Assembly: GCF_005876985.1 (NCBI RefSeq)
Contig: NZ_VAHD01000003.1
Location: forward strand, 248,001-312,000
Direction of reading: 5' to 3'
Source of the DNA: Rhodoferax bucti
GTDB taxonomy: Bacteria > Pseudomonadota > Gammaproteobacteria > Burkholderiales > Burkholderiaceae_C
Length of the DNA stretch: 64,000 bases
The translations under genes and the position numbers were made by a program. How positions within the stretch are numbered: position 1 is the stretch's first letter; each line of letters begins with the position of its first letter. Below, in pieces: positions 27,399-36,038 of the stretch. Under the pieces are notes generated by a model that was given only the letters and a program-made list of their open reading frames with translations, had not been told where the DNA came from and made no database searches.

Positions 27399-28748
27399 AT
27401 GACTTCTGTCTTCAACTTCACCTTTGTGCCCTGGTTCCGTTCGGTTGCGCCGTACATCCACAAGTTCCGCAACCAGACCTTTGTGGTGGGCATTGCCGGT
27501 GAAGCAATTGCGGCGGGCAAGCTGCCGCACTTGGCCCAGGACCTGGCCATGATCCAGAGCATGGGCGTGAAGATTGTGCTGGTGCACGGCTTCCGGCCGC
27601 AGGTCAATGAGCAGCTATTGGCCAAGGGCCACACCCCCAAATACAGCCACGGTATCCGCATCACCGACGAAGTGGCGCTGGACTGCGCGCAAGAGGCTGC
27701 CGGCCAGCTGCGTTACGAAATTGAGGCCGCTTTCAGCCAAGGGCTGCCCAACACGCCCATGGCGGACTCCACGGTACGGGTGATTTCGGGCAACTTCATC
27801 ACCGCGCGCCCGGTGGGCATTGTGGATGGCGTGGACTTCCAGCACAGCGGTCTGGTGCGCAAGGTGGACATTGCCGGCATCACCAAAACCCTGGACATGG
27901 GCGCCATGGTGCTACTGTCCCCTTTCGGTTTTTCACCCACCGGCGAGGCCTTCAACCTGACCATGGAAGAAGTGGCGACCAGTGTGGCCACAGCCCTGCA
28001 GGCGGACAAGCTGATCTTTTTGACCGAGGTGCCCGGCATCCGCATGGACCCAACGCAGCCCGCCAGTGAAGACAACCCGATTGACACCGAGCTGCCGCTG
28101 GCTGCGGCTGAAAAACTGCTCAAGGAGCTACCAGCAGCCAACCAACCCACCGACGTTGCGTTCTACCTGCAGCACTGTGTCAAGGCGTGCAAAAACGGCG
28201 TGGAGCGCAGCCACATCATCCCGTTTGCGGTGGATGGCGCGATCCTGCTGGAGGTGTATGTGCACGACGGTATCGGCACCATGGTGGTGGACGAAAAGCT
28301 CGAAGAGCTGCGTGAAGCCACCGAGGAAGACGTGGGCGGCATCCTGCAACTGATTGAGCCCTTTGAGAAAGATGGCACGCTGGTCAAGCGCAGCCGCACC
28401 GAAATCGAGCGGGACGCCGGCAACTACACCATCATCGAGCACGACGGCGTCATCTTTGCCTGCGCAGCGCTCTACCCCTACCCGGAAGCCAAAACGGCCG
28501 AAATGGCAGCCCTCACCGTGTCACCCGATGTGCAAGGCCAGGGCGACGGCGAGCGCGTATTGAAGCGCGTGGAGCAACGCGCCAAGGCAGCCGGGCTGGA
28601 CAGCATTTTTGTGCTGACCACACGGACCATGCACTGGTTCATCAAGCGCGGTTTTGTGCAGGTGGACCCGGACTGGCTGCCGGAAGCCCGCAAGCGCAAA
28701 TACAACTGGGACCGCAAGAGTCAAGTGCTGGTCAAGAAGCTGAGCTGA
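27399..28748 (+). CDS. argA: Amino-acid N-acetyltransferase (N-acetylglutamate synthase)
   Basis: ArgA makes N-acetylglutamate, the first step of arginine synthesis. The 449-residue protein has an N-terminal amino-acid-kinase-like domain (FVVGIAGEAIAAGKLPHLAQ) that usually binds arginine as feedback inhibitor. The C-terminal GNAT domain has the acetyl-CoA loop in VSPDVQGQGDGERVLKRVE. The length equals classical two-domain ArgA (about 443). It is divergent from hrpA and convergent with dsbB. The substitution of Asp for the usual Gly/Arg in QGQGDGERVL is a small oddity in the CoA loop. Confidence 0.95.
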   Translation: MTSVFNFTFVPWFRSVAPYIHKFRNQTFVVGIAGEAIAAGKLPHLAQDLAMIQSMGVKIVLVHGFRPQVNEQLLAKGHTPKYSHGIRITDEVALDCAQEAAGQLRYEIEAAFSQGLPNTPMADSTVRVISGNFITARPVGIVDGVDFQHSGLVRKVDIAGITKTLDMGAMVLLSPFGFSPTGEAFNLTMEEVATSVATALQADKLIFLTEVPGIRMDPTQPASEDNPIDTELPLAAAEKLLKELPAANQPTDVAFYLQHCVKACKNGVERSHIIPFAVDGAILLEVYVHDGIGTMVVDEKLEELREATEEDVGGILQLIEPFEKDGTLVKRSRTEIERDAGNYTIIEHDGVIFACAALYPYPEAKTAEMAALTVSPDVQGQGDGERVLKRVEQRAKAAGLDSIFVLTTRTMHWFIKRGFVQVDPDWLPEARKRKYNWDRKSQVLVKKLS

Positions 28749-28766
28749 GGGCGTCTGGGCTCATTG

Positions 28767-28786
28767 CCGGCCGCTAGCGCGGCCGG
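28767..28786. terminator. GC-rich hairpin between convergent argA and dsbB
   Basis: A perfect 8-bp stem CCGGCCGC/GCGGCCGG with a TAGC loop lies between the two convergent stops. There is no U-tract on either side, so intrinsic termination is uncertain; it could be a repeat remnant. Confidence 0.4.
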
Positions 28787-28795
28787 ATTCCCGAG

Positions 28796-29287
28796 TCAGC
28801 GCATGCGGGCGCTGCGCCAGACCATGAGGCTGCCAAACACGGCAAAGGCACTGAAGCACACGAAGGACCAATTGGCAATCGTGCCGCCCAGGAAGGTCCA
28901 ATCCACCTTGCTGCAGTCGCCCCCACCCCGGAAGATCATGGGCAATGCGCGCTTGAGGGGGAAGGTTTCGATCATGCCGTAGAGGTCACGGCCACAGGAC
29001 ACTACTTCGGGCGGGTACCACTGCAACCAACTCTGGCGGGCCGCCACATAAGCACCAGCAACGGCGAGTACAACCATGAGAGCCCCACCTGTGATATGCA
29101 AGCCTTTTCGGCTGCTAGCGCCCGTCAACGCTGCGCAAGCAGCTACCAAAATGAGAGCATATCGCTGCACGATGCACATGGGGCATGGCTCCAGGCCGAC
29201 CACATGTTGCAGATATAGACCAAACACCAGCATGGCCACACAGGCCAGTGCCACCATCCCGAACGCGCGGCGGGGCGCGTTGTCCAT
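28796..29287 (-). CDS. dsbB: Disulfide bond formation protein B
   Basis: An inner-membrane quinone reductase that reoxidises DsbA, 163 residues with four transmembrane helices. The first redox pair is C35-P-M-C38 in the first periplasmic loop (GLEPCPMCIVQRY). The second pair is in VVSCGRDL and GGGDCSKVDW. The start at 29287 gives MDNAPRRAFGMVALACV; upstream in-frame starts would add a non-membrane extension. A family A repeat (29111-29147) lies in frame and encodes LVAACAALTGASS, part of a transmembrane helix and the next loop. Insertion there has evidently been tolerated. Confidence 0.93.
   Translation of the reverse strand: MDNAPRRAFGMVALACVAMLVFGLYLQHVVGLEPCPMCIVQRYALILVAACAALTGASSRKGLHITGGALMVVLAVAGAYVAARQSWLQWYPPEVVSCGRDLYGMIETFPLKRALPMIFRGGGDCSKVDWTFLGGTIANWSFVCFSAFAVFGSLMVWRSARMR
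29111..29147 (-). repeat. Family A repeat, copy 5 (inside dsbB)
   Basis: Reverse copy: GGCTGCTAGCGCCCG, spacer, CTGCGCAAGCAGCTAC. On the dsbB strand it reads GTAGCTGCTTGCGCAG...CGGGCGCTAGCAGCC and encodes part of a membrane helix. Confidence 0.8.
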
Positions 29288-29465
29288 CCAGCTGAAAACC
29301 AAATTCAAAATTGTGTCCTTGTGGGTTGAGCCCAGCCCGCTGCGGGCACGGGCCTTGTACATTTTGGTGCCATCTTAGGCGCTGAAGTTCCCGCAATCGC
29401 CGTGGGTGAGTTCAAAGCGAATAAGATTCGGCCTTTCGTTTTCACACCATCGATGAGGTTTCCCC

Positions 29466-29738
29466 ATGGCACGCACCGTTAACTGTATCAAGCTGGGCAA
29501 AGAGGCTGAAGGCCTGGATTTTGCGCCCTACCCCGGTGAGCTGGGCAAACGCATCTGGGAAAGCGTGAGCAAAGAAGCCTGGGCGGCCTGGCTCAAGCAC
29601 CAGACCATGCTGGTCAATGAAAACCGCCTGAACTTGGCCGATGCCCGCGCTCGCCAGTACCTTGCCCGCCAAATGGAAAACCACTTTTTCGGCGACGGTG
29701 CCGACGCTGCACAAGGCTACGTTCCCCCCAGCGCCTGA
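29466..29738 (+). CDS. yggX: YggX-family Fe(2+)-trafficking / oxidative damage protection protein
   Basis: A 90-residue protein beginning [24 protein letters not shown], the diagnostic YggX N-terminus with its conserved Cys7. It continues with [20 protein letters not shown] and a [13 protein letters not shown] tail. YggX protects iron-sulfur clusters from superoxide and may carry Fe(II). The frame is complete and of usual length (about 90). The following mnmC begins at or before its stop codon. Confidence 0.95.
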   Translation: MARTVNCIKLGKEAEGLDFAPYPGELGKRIWESVSKEAWAAWLKHQTMLVNENRLNLADARARQYLARQMENHFFGDGADAAQGYVPPSA

Positions 29739-29739
29739 G

Positions 29740-31482
29740 GTGCAAGCACCCGCGGAGCTCACCGCATGGGCCGGCCAGCGGGCATGGACCGTGCTGGACA
29801 CCCGGTTCGACGCAGGCCAGCGCTTCATGGCCGTGTGGCAGACCTGGCGCAATGACCCACAGCGCCCCACCCTGCTGCATTACGTGGGTCACATTACCGA
29901 AACCGATTACGCGCACGCCTTCAGCACCACTGCGCCAGCCCACGCGCCGAGCGCGGACGAGGCCATGCACTACGCCGTCCTGCACGCGGCAGCGGCACAA
30001 CGCGCACCCGGCATTCACCGCTTGCTGCTGAGCGAAGGGCAGGTCTCGCTCACACTGTGCATTGGCGAGAGCAGCTCTTTTTTAAGCGACCACCGCTTGT
30101 ATGCGAACACGGTGTGGTTCGAGGCGCAAGACCGCCTCTGGGACAAATGGAGCGCCCGCGCCCTGGCCCGCGTATGCGCCCGCGGCGCAAGCCTTGTCGC
30201 ACAGCTCCCGCCCGGCCCCCATGCGCAGTGGCTGGGGGAAGCGGGCTTTGTCAACGTACAGGTTAATGCCAGGGGCACAAGGCTGCGGGCGACCTTCGAC
30301 CCGGCATGGTCTTTGGGGGCCAAGGAGCCGCCAGTGCCTCTTGACCCGGGGCGTACACCGCACTGCTGCGTGGTGGGAGCGGGCTTGTCCGGGGCCAGTG
30401 TGGCCTATGCCTTGGCACGCCGAGGTTGGCGAGTGACGGTGTTGGAGCGTGCTGCCCGCGCCGCCGCCGGCGCCTCCGGCTTGCCGGTGGGTTTGGTGGT
30501 ACCCCACATTTCTGCAGACGACAGCCCGCGCTCACGCCTCTCGCGCGTGGGGGCACGTTTGATGCTGCAACACGCTGCGAGCTTGCTAACCGAGGGCGAA
30601 CAATGGGGGTTGAGCGGTGTGCACGAGCACCGCATGGGGGATGGCCCCGACCGCATGCATACCCAGGCGGGATGGGTGAAACCCCGCGCGCTGATTGAGG
30701 CATGGCTCGCTCACGAGCGCATTACCGTGCGCCACCATGCAGAGGTGCACCAAATCACCCGCGATGGCGACACCTGGGCGCTGACCGACGCTGCAGGCGT
30801 GACCTTGGCCGCAGCAGACACAGTCGTATTCGCGCAGGCCTATGGCGTGCGCGCCCTGCTAAACGCAGAAACCCTGGCGCCGCACCGCGCCACCACTTTG
30901 CCCTTGACCCTGGGCGACCTCCAAGCGGTACACGGCACGGCCACCCTGGGAAATGCGCCCGAGGGGGCTGCAGGGCCTGCCTGGGCTATGCCCCATAACG
31001 GGCACGGCTGCTTCATCCCCATGCCGGACTCCGGCGCGGGTATGGGGTGGCTGGCTGGCTCCAGTTTTGAGCCGGATGCGGAACCCACGGCTGCTTCGCT
31101 CCAAGCACACCACTTGGCACCGGTTGGTGCCCAACACGCCGGCAACTTGCAGCGGCTGGAGCAGCTTTTGCCCGAGGCCGCCCATGCGCTAGCACCACAG
31201 TTTCAGGCGGGCACCGTGCAAAGCTGGTCCGGCACACGCTGCGTTACGCACGACCGCCTGCCACTGGCCGGGCCGGTAGACGCAGAGGGGCGCAATGGCT
31301 TGTGGATGCATGCCGGCATGGGTGCGCGGGGTTTGACGTTTTCTGCCCTCGGGGCCGAGTTGATTGCAGCACGCCTGTGCCATGAGCCGTGGCCTGTGGA
31401 AACCAGCCTGGCACGGTCCATGGATGCCCAGCGCCTGCGCAAGCGCCGCACGTTGCGGGAAGCAGAGTCAGACAGCAATTAG
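29740..31482 (+). CDS. mnmC: MnmC-like tRNA modification protein, FAD domain with shortened methyltransferase domain
   Basis: MnmC completes mnm5s2U at tRNA wobble positions. Its C-terminal FAD oxidase removes carboxymethyl and its N-terminal domain methylates with SAM. Here the FAD domain is well preserved: CCVVGAGLSGASVAYALARR, GASGLPVGLVVPHIS, GMGARGLTFSALGAEL. The N-terminal part is short and lacks the SAM motif: where the family has LETGFGLGNNFL this has LDTRFDAGQRFMAVW. GTG 29740, one base after the yggX stop, is the chosen start (580 residues). An in-frame ATG at 29641 would overlap yggX by 98 bases. The oxidase step is likely active and methyl transfer doubtful. Confidence 0.82.
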   Translation: MQAPAELTAWAGQRAWTVLDTRFDAGQRFMAVWQTWRNDPQRPTLLHYVGHITETDYAHAFSTTAPAHAPSADEAMHYAVLHAAAAQRAPGIHRLLLSEGQVSLTLCIGESSSFLSDHRLYANTVWFEAQDRLWDKWSARALARVCARGASLVAQLPPGPHAQWLGEAGFVNVQVNARGTRLRATFDPAWSLGAKEPPVPLDPGRTPHCCVVGAGLSGASVAYALARRGWRVTVLERAARAAAGASGLPVGLVVPHISADDSPRSRLSRVGARLMLQHAASLLTEGEQWGLSGVHEHRMGDGPDRMHTQAGWVKPRALIEAWLAHERITVRHHAEVHQITRDGDTWALTDAAGVTLAAADTVVFAQAYGVRALLNAETLAPHRATTLPLTLGDLQAVHGTATLGNAPEGAAGPAWAMPHNGHGCFIPMPDSGAGMGWLAGSSFEPDAEPTAASLQAHHLAPVGAQHAGNLQRLEQLLPEAAHALAPQFQAGTVQSWSGTRCVTHDRLPLAGPVDAEGRNGLWMHAGMGARGLTFSALGAELIAARLCHEPWPVETSLARSMDAQRLRKRRTLREAESDSN

Positions 31483-31515
31483 CGTGGTGCCCGCGAGAGC
31501 CACGCATGTAACGCA

Positions 31516-32256
31516 CTAGACCCGCTGCAATGCCGCAATCACCTGCTGGGGGTTGAAAGGCACCTCCAGCAAGGCGGCACAGCCCATGCTCTCCGACAAA
31601 CGCTGGGCCCGGAAATCCGGGGCGGGCATCACGCCCAGCACGGTGTCGGGCGGGGACGGCAAATCCTGCAAATACTTGGCATGGCGCCACGGGTCTTGGG
31701 TCGCCGGGTCTACGTAGACCACGGCCAAGGCGTAGTCGCGGGCGGCCAGTTTGTCGCTACATTGCGCCAGAGTTTGCACTTCATCCACCAACAGCACACC
31801 CGCCAGCGACAAACGGGCGCGCAGGTAATACGCACTCTCCAGCGGAATACCCACCAGCAATGCAGTGCGCAGCCCGGGTGGCGATGTGAGCGCAGCCGGC
31901 GAGGTGTCGGCAAACAAGTCGATGTCCACCTCCGGGTGGCTGGCAAAGAGCTCGTCCAGCATCTGCACCATACCCGCCCAATCTACCGGCCGCTGCACCG
32001 CCCGCCAGGCTCCCAAAGGGGCGGAGTCACCCACTGCAATCATCTTCAAATGCGGGTTGAACCCGGGCGAGACCAAGTCCAGCCCGGCCTCGTAGCTGTC
32101 CACATCGATCACCGCCACGTTGGGGGATGCCGCGTCGTCCGGCGTCCACAGCACATAGTTCGGCCCGTCGGGGCGGGAGACGCGGAAAATGGTGTTCAGC
32201 GAGTGCCGCTCGGCATCGCTAAAACCCACCACTTTGACCCATACCGTGATTGCCAT
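31516..32256 (-). CDS. Uncharacterised protein with two receiver-like alpha/beta segments
   Basis: A 246-residue soluble protein. Two halves each look like Rossmann/receiver-type alpha/beta folds: residues about 1-110 (NVAVIDVDSYEAGLDL, HLKMIAVGDSAPLGAW) and 125-246 (ALLVGIPLESAYYLRARLSL, YALAVVYVDPATQDPWRHAK). The usual receiver acidic triad and phosphorylated Asp are not clearly present, so phosphotransfer cannot be claimed. It lies between mnmC and the nucleoside transporter genes and is convergent with mnmC. It may be a degenerate response-regulator-like sensor; function unknown. Confidence 0.65.
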   Translation of the reverse strand: MAITVWVKVVGFSDAERHSLNTIFRVSRPDGPNYVLWTPDDAASPNVAVIDVDSYEAGLDLVSPGFNPHLKMIAVGDSAPLGAWRAVQRPVDWAGMVQMLDELFASHPEVDIDLFADTSPAALTSPPGLRTALLVGIPLESAYYLRARLSLAGVLLVDEVQTLAQCSDKLAARDYALAVVYVDPATQDPWRHAKYLQDLPSPPDTVLGVMPAPDFRAQRLSESMGCAALLEVPFNPQQVIAALQRV

Positions 32257-32280
32257 GTGAACCGTGAAACCTGTAGGGCC

Positions 32281-33249
32281 TCAACGCTCCTTGGAGTAAG
32301 GGCGACCGAGCGCCTGGGGAGCCACGGCCTTGCCGATAAAGCCGGCCAGCAACACCACCGTCAGCACATAAGGCAGCGCTTGGATGAACTGCACCGGCAC
32401 CTCACCAAAGCCGCTGATCTGCACGCCCTGCAAACGGATAGCCGCCGCGTCCAGGAAGCCGAAGAGCAAACAGGCCCACAAGGCGCCGACCGGATGCCAG
32501 CGACCAAAAATCAAAGCGGCCAGCGCCATAAAGCCACGGCCGGCCGTCATATTGGCTGAAAAATTGGCACTTTGCGCGAGCACCAAGTAGCCACCCGCGA
32601 GGCCACACAACACGCCGTTGATGGTCAAAGCGGCATAACGCAAGCCCGTAACCGAGACCCCGGCGGCATCCACCATCTGCGGGTTCTCGCCCACCGCCCG
32701 CAAGCGCAGACCAAAGCGGGTGCGAAAGAGCAACCACCAGGACGCCGGCACCAGCGCGAGGGCGAGGTACACCAAAGCGTTATGGCTTAGCAAGCCCTCC
32801 CCCACGACACGCCCGACCAGCGGAATACTGCTCATCGCGTCCTGCAGACCAGGAAACAGGGCCTTGATACGCACCTCTGTTGTCACCGGCGGCGTTTGCC
32901 CGCCCTGGGCGAACCAGGCGATGCCCAGCACCACCGTCATACCCGCCGCGATGATGTTGATGGCCACACCCGAGACCACCTGATCGCCCTTATGGCTGAC
33001 ACAGGCCAACCCGTGCATCCAAGACAAGGCCACCGCCACCAGCACACCGAGACACAAGGCGAGCGTCGTGGATTGGTAGGCTGCCCCGGCCGCGCCAGCT
33101 GCGAATGCGGCAAACAGCATCTTGCCCTCCAGACCGATATCCACCACGCCGGAGCGCTCAGAAAATAAGCCCGCCAGCGCACACAAAATCAAGGGGGTGG
33201 ATACCCGCAAGGTAGAGGCCAGCATGGCTGCGAACAAGGCTTCATCCAT
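32281..33249 (-). CDS. Nucleoside-type ABC transporter permease (second permease)
   Basis: A 322-residue inner-membrane permease of the BPD_transp_2 family (NupQ/YufQ-like). About eight to ten hydrophobic segments are visible, with the family motif SERSGVVDIGLEGKMLFAAF near the N-terminus, a hallmark of nucleoside importers. Its start overlaps the preceding permease gene by 8 bases. It is the last gene of binding protein - ATPase - permease - permease. The adjacent psu genes and nucleoside hydrolase support nucleosides, possibly pseudouridine, as substrate. Confidence 0.88.
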   Translation of the reverse strand: MDEALFAAMLASTLRVSTPLILCALAGLFSERSGVVDIGLEGKMLFAAFAAGAAGAAYQSTTLALCLGVLVAVALSWMHGLACVSHKGDQVVSGVAINIIAAGMTVVLGIAWFAQGGQTPPVTTEVRIKALFPGLQDAMSSIPLVGRVVGEGLLSHNALVYLALALVPASWWLLFRTRFGLRLRAVGENPQMVDAAGVSVTGLRYAALTINGVLCGLAGGYLVLAQSANFSANMTAGRGFMALAALIFGRWHPVGALWACLLFGFLDAAAIRLQGVQISGFGEVPVQFIQALPYVLTVVLLAGFIGKAVAPQALGRPYSKER

Positions 33250-34360
33250 GTTGCACCCCCGACTTCAAGCCCCACGACAGCACACGGGCCAAAAGCGGTG
33301 CAATCACGTACACCATGGCGCCCGAAAACAACACGATAAAGCCCTGCAACATCACCACCATCTCCCGGCTGAAACCTGGTACCTCAAACGCCACCTCCGC
33401 ACCGCCCTGGAAAAGGGCGCCAAACAGCACGCTGGCAACAATAATGCCTACCGGGTGATTGCGCCCCATGAGTGCCACGGCAATACCGGTAAAGCCCGCG
33501 CCGCTCACAAACTCCAGCAGCAGCTTGCCGTTGACACCGGCGATTTCATTCATACCCACCATACCCGCCAAGGCGCCCGAAATGGCCATGGCGATCACAA
33601 TCTGATGGCGCACATTGATGCCTGCATACTCTGCGGCGCTCTGGCTGGAGCCCACCGCACGCAAGCGGTATCCAGCCCGCGTGCGCCACAAAAACAAGTA
33701 GACCGCCAGTGACGCCAGGAGCGCCAACAGCACACTCAGGTTCAGGGGGGAAGCATCCCACTCCACCCCCAGCGAGGCCAATACTTCATGCACGCCCGGT
33801 AACTTGGCAGACGCAGCGAAGGCCGCACTTTCCACGGACATAGACCCGGCCGGACGCAGCACGTTCACCAACAAATACACCAGCAAACTGCTGGCGATGA
33901 AATTGAACATGATGGTCGTAATCACCACATGGCTGCCCCGGTAGGCTTGCAAATAGGCCGGCACCGCAGCCCAAGCGGCACCGAACAAAGCCCCACTCAA
34001 CAACATCAAAGGCAACATAGCCCATGCCGGCAGGCTGTGGGACAACCACAAGGCCATCAAGCCAGTGCCCAGACCACCCAAAATGGCTTGCCCTTCTCCA
34101 CCGATGTTGAACAGTCCGCCATGAAAGGCAACAGCCACCGCCAACCCAGTAAAGATAAAAGTGGTGGCGTAGTACAGCGTATAGCTGATGCCCCGCTGGC
34201 TGCCAAAGGCCCCTTGAACGAGTACAGAGAGCACCTCGGCCGGATCTTGCCCCACAAGGGCTACCACGCCGGCCGCTGCGAGTAAGGCCACCGCCAGGCA
34301 GACCACGGGCAACAGCACTAGGTCGGCCCATCGTGGCAAGGAGTAACTGGTGGCGCTCAT
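33242..34360 (-). CDS. Nucleoside-type ABC transporter permease (first permease)
   Basis: A 372-residue BPD_transp_2 permease of the NupP/YufP type. It has an N-terminal hydrophobic segment (LVLLPVVCLAVALLAAAGVV), then TLYYATTFIFTGLAVAVAFH followed by GGLFNIGGEGQ, the motif shared by BMP-associated permeases. The ATG overlaps the ATPase stop by 4 bases, so translation is coupled. It should form the channel as a heterodimer with the product of the next gene. Confidence 0.88.
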   Translation of the reverse strand: MSATSYSLPRWADLVLLPVVCLAVALLAAAGVVALVGQDPAEVLSVLVQGAFGSQRGISYTLYYATTFIFTGLAVAVAFHGGLFNIGGEGQAILGGLGTGLMALWLSHSLPAWAMLPLMLLSGALFGAAWAAVPAYLQAYRGSHVVITTIMFNFIASSLLVYLLVNVLRPAGSMSVESAAFAASAKLPGVHEVLASLGVEWDASPLNLSVLLALLASLAVYLFLWRTRAGYRLRAVGSSQSAAEYAGINVRHQIVIAMAISGALAGMVGMNEIAGVNGKLLLEFVSGAGFTGIAVALMGRNHPVGIIVASVLFGALFQGGAEVAFEVPGFSREMVVMLQGFIVLFSGAMVYVIAPLLARVLSWGLKSGVQHG

Positions 34361-35937
34361 TGCGGGCCTCCCGTCATCAAAAGGCCAATACCTGCTTCGG
34401 TGCAGTCTTCAATGGCCAACTCACCGGTTACACGCCCTTGGTTCATCACAATCACCCGATCTGAGAGTGCCAAAATTTCATCCAATTCGCTGGATACCAC
34501 CAGCACCGCACAACCTGCATCGCGCATGGCCCGGAGCTGGGAGTAAATGAATTCAATCGCGCCAATGTCCACCCCCCGGGTAGGCTGCCCCACCAGCAGC
34601 ACCTTGGGCGCCTGCCCCAACTCGCGCGCCAGCACCAGCTTTTGCTGATTGCCGCCCGAAAACTTGCTGCTCTTAAGCTCAGGATCACGTGGGCGCACGT
34701 CAAAACGCTCCATCAACGCCGCTGTCGCTTGGCGCATACCGCGGTGCGACATCCAGCCTGCGCGAGAGTAGGCGGGCAAATTGTCGTAGCCCAACACTGC
34801 GGATTCCCAGGCCACAAAATCCATCACCATCGCGCGGGCGTGGCGGTCTTCAGGTACATGCGCCAAGCCCAGTTCACGGGCCTTTTGCGGGTCCAACCAC
34901 ACCGGGGCCGCAAAGCTTGCAGAGCCCAGGCGCAGGGTCCCAGAGTCTGGAGTAAGCAATCCGGACAAGACATCCAGCAACTCGCTTTGTCCGTTACCGG
35001 AGACACCCGCCACACCCACGATCTCGCCAGCGCTCAAATCCAGGTTCAATCCATGCAGGCGCACGACCTGCAAGGCGTCTTTCACGACCACATCACGCAC
35101 CGACAACAGGGTATCGCCTGCCCTGAGCACCTCGCCTTCGATGCGGCCCATGTGCACCTTGCGGCCCACCATGGCTTCGGCCAAACCTTCCACCGAGGCT
35201 TGCGCAATCGGCAATTCCTGCACTACCCGGCCACCGCGCATGACGGTAACGTGGTCACACAAGCCCATGACTTCTTTGAGCTTGTGGGTAATCAACAAAA
35301 TCGTCGTCCCCTGGCCGCGCAGCACCCGCAGCACCTTGAACAGGTGCTCGGTTTCCTGGGGAGTCAGCACCGCAGTGGGTTCATCCAAAATCAAAATTTT
35401 GGCGCCACGGTACAAGGCTTTGAGAATTTCGAGGCGCTGGCGGTCGCCAACCGGCAAGTCGCTGACCAGCGCGTCCAGCTGCACTTGCAGACCCGTGGCC
35501 TGCATGAGCGTATCCAGCTTGGCGCGCACCCGGGCATCCGCCTTGTGCAACAGCCAGTGCGGCTCGGCACCCAGCATCACATTTTCCAGCGCCGTCAAGG
35601 TGTCGACCAGCATAAAGTGCTGGTGCACCATGCCAATGCCTTGCGCAATCGCATCATCTGCATTGCGAATCATGACCCGCTGGCCTTGCACCTCAATCAC
35701 GCCACTGTCGGCTTGGTAGAAGCCATACAGAATGGACATCAAGGTACTTTTACCCGCACCGTTTTCTCCCACGATACCGTGCACCGTACCGGCGGCGACG
35801 CGCAAATCCACCTCTGCATTGGCGGCCACTGCGCCGAAGCGCTTATGGATACCTTGCATATAAATCGCCGGGGGGGGCGTGGTTCGCGGTGTTGTGCTCT
35901 CTGAACTCAAATCCTGCTCCTCAAGGGGCTCTTGCAT
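34357..35937 (-). CDS. Nucleoside-type ABC transporter, duplicated ATP-binding protein
   Basis: A 526-residue double ABC ATPase of the RbsA/NupO (YufO) type. Module 1 has GENGAGKSTLMSILYG and LILDEPTAVLTPQE with signature region LPVGDRQRLEILKAL. Module 2 has GVSGNGQSELLDVLSGL, a degenerate Walker A usual in the second half of this family, and FSGGNQQKLVLARELG. ATG 35937 gives MQEPLEEQDL; ATG 35862 (MQGIHKRFGAV) is a possible alternative. A terminator-like hairpin separates it from the binding-protein gene, which would lower its expression. Confidence 0.88.
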   Translation of the reverse strand: MQEPLEEQDLSSESTTPRTTPPPAIYMQGIHKRFGAVAANAEVDLRVAAGTVHGIVGENGAGKSTLMSILYGFYQADSGVIEVQGQRVMIRNADDAIAQGIGMVHQHFMLVDTLTALENVMLGAEPHWLLHKADARVRAKLDTLMQATGLQVQLDALVSDLPVGDRQRLEILKALYRGAKILILDEPTAVLTPQETEHLFKVLRVLRGQGTTILLITHKLKEVMGLCDHVTVMRGGRVVQELPIAQASVEGLAEAMVGRKVHMGRIEGEVLRAGDTLLSVRDVVVKDALQVVRLHGLNLDLSAGEIVGVAGVSGNGQSELLDVLSGLLTPDSGTLRLGSASFAAPVWLDPQKARELGLAHVPEDRHARAMVMDFVAWESAVLGYDNLPAYSRAGWMSHRGMRQATAALMERFDVRPRDPELKSSKFSGGNQQKLVLARELGQAPKVLLVGQPTRGVDIGAIEFIYSQLRAMRDAGCAVLVVSSELDEILALSDRVIVMNQGRVTGELAIEDCTEAGIGLLMTGGPQ

Positions 35938-35942
35938 TGAAG

Positions 35943-35981
35943 CGAAAAGCCCACGGTACGTATCAGCACCGCGGGCTTTCA
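35943..35981 (-). terminator. Intercistronic terminator-like hairpin in the BMP transporter operon
   Basis: Read on the minus strand, AAAGCCCGCGGT (35968-35979) pairs with ACCGTGGGCTTTT (35945-35957) with one mismatch and a 10-base loop, ending in UUUU. It lies between the binding-protein stop and the ATPase start. Partial termination here would leave more binding protein than transporter. Confidence 0.6.
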
Positions 35982-36038
35982 AACCAAGCTGGACCAACGC
36001 TCAGCGACACGCAGGCCGCTGAACATCTATCCGTTGGA

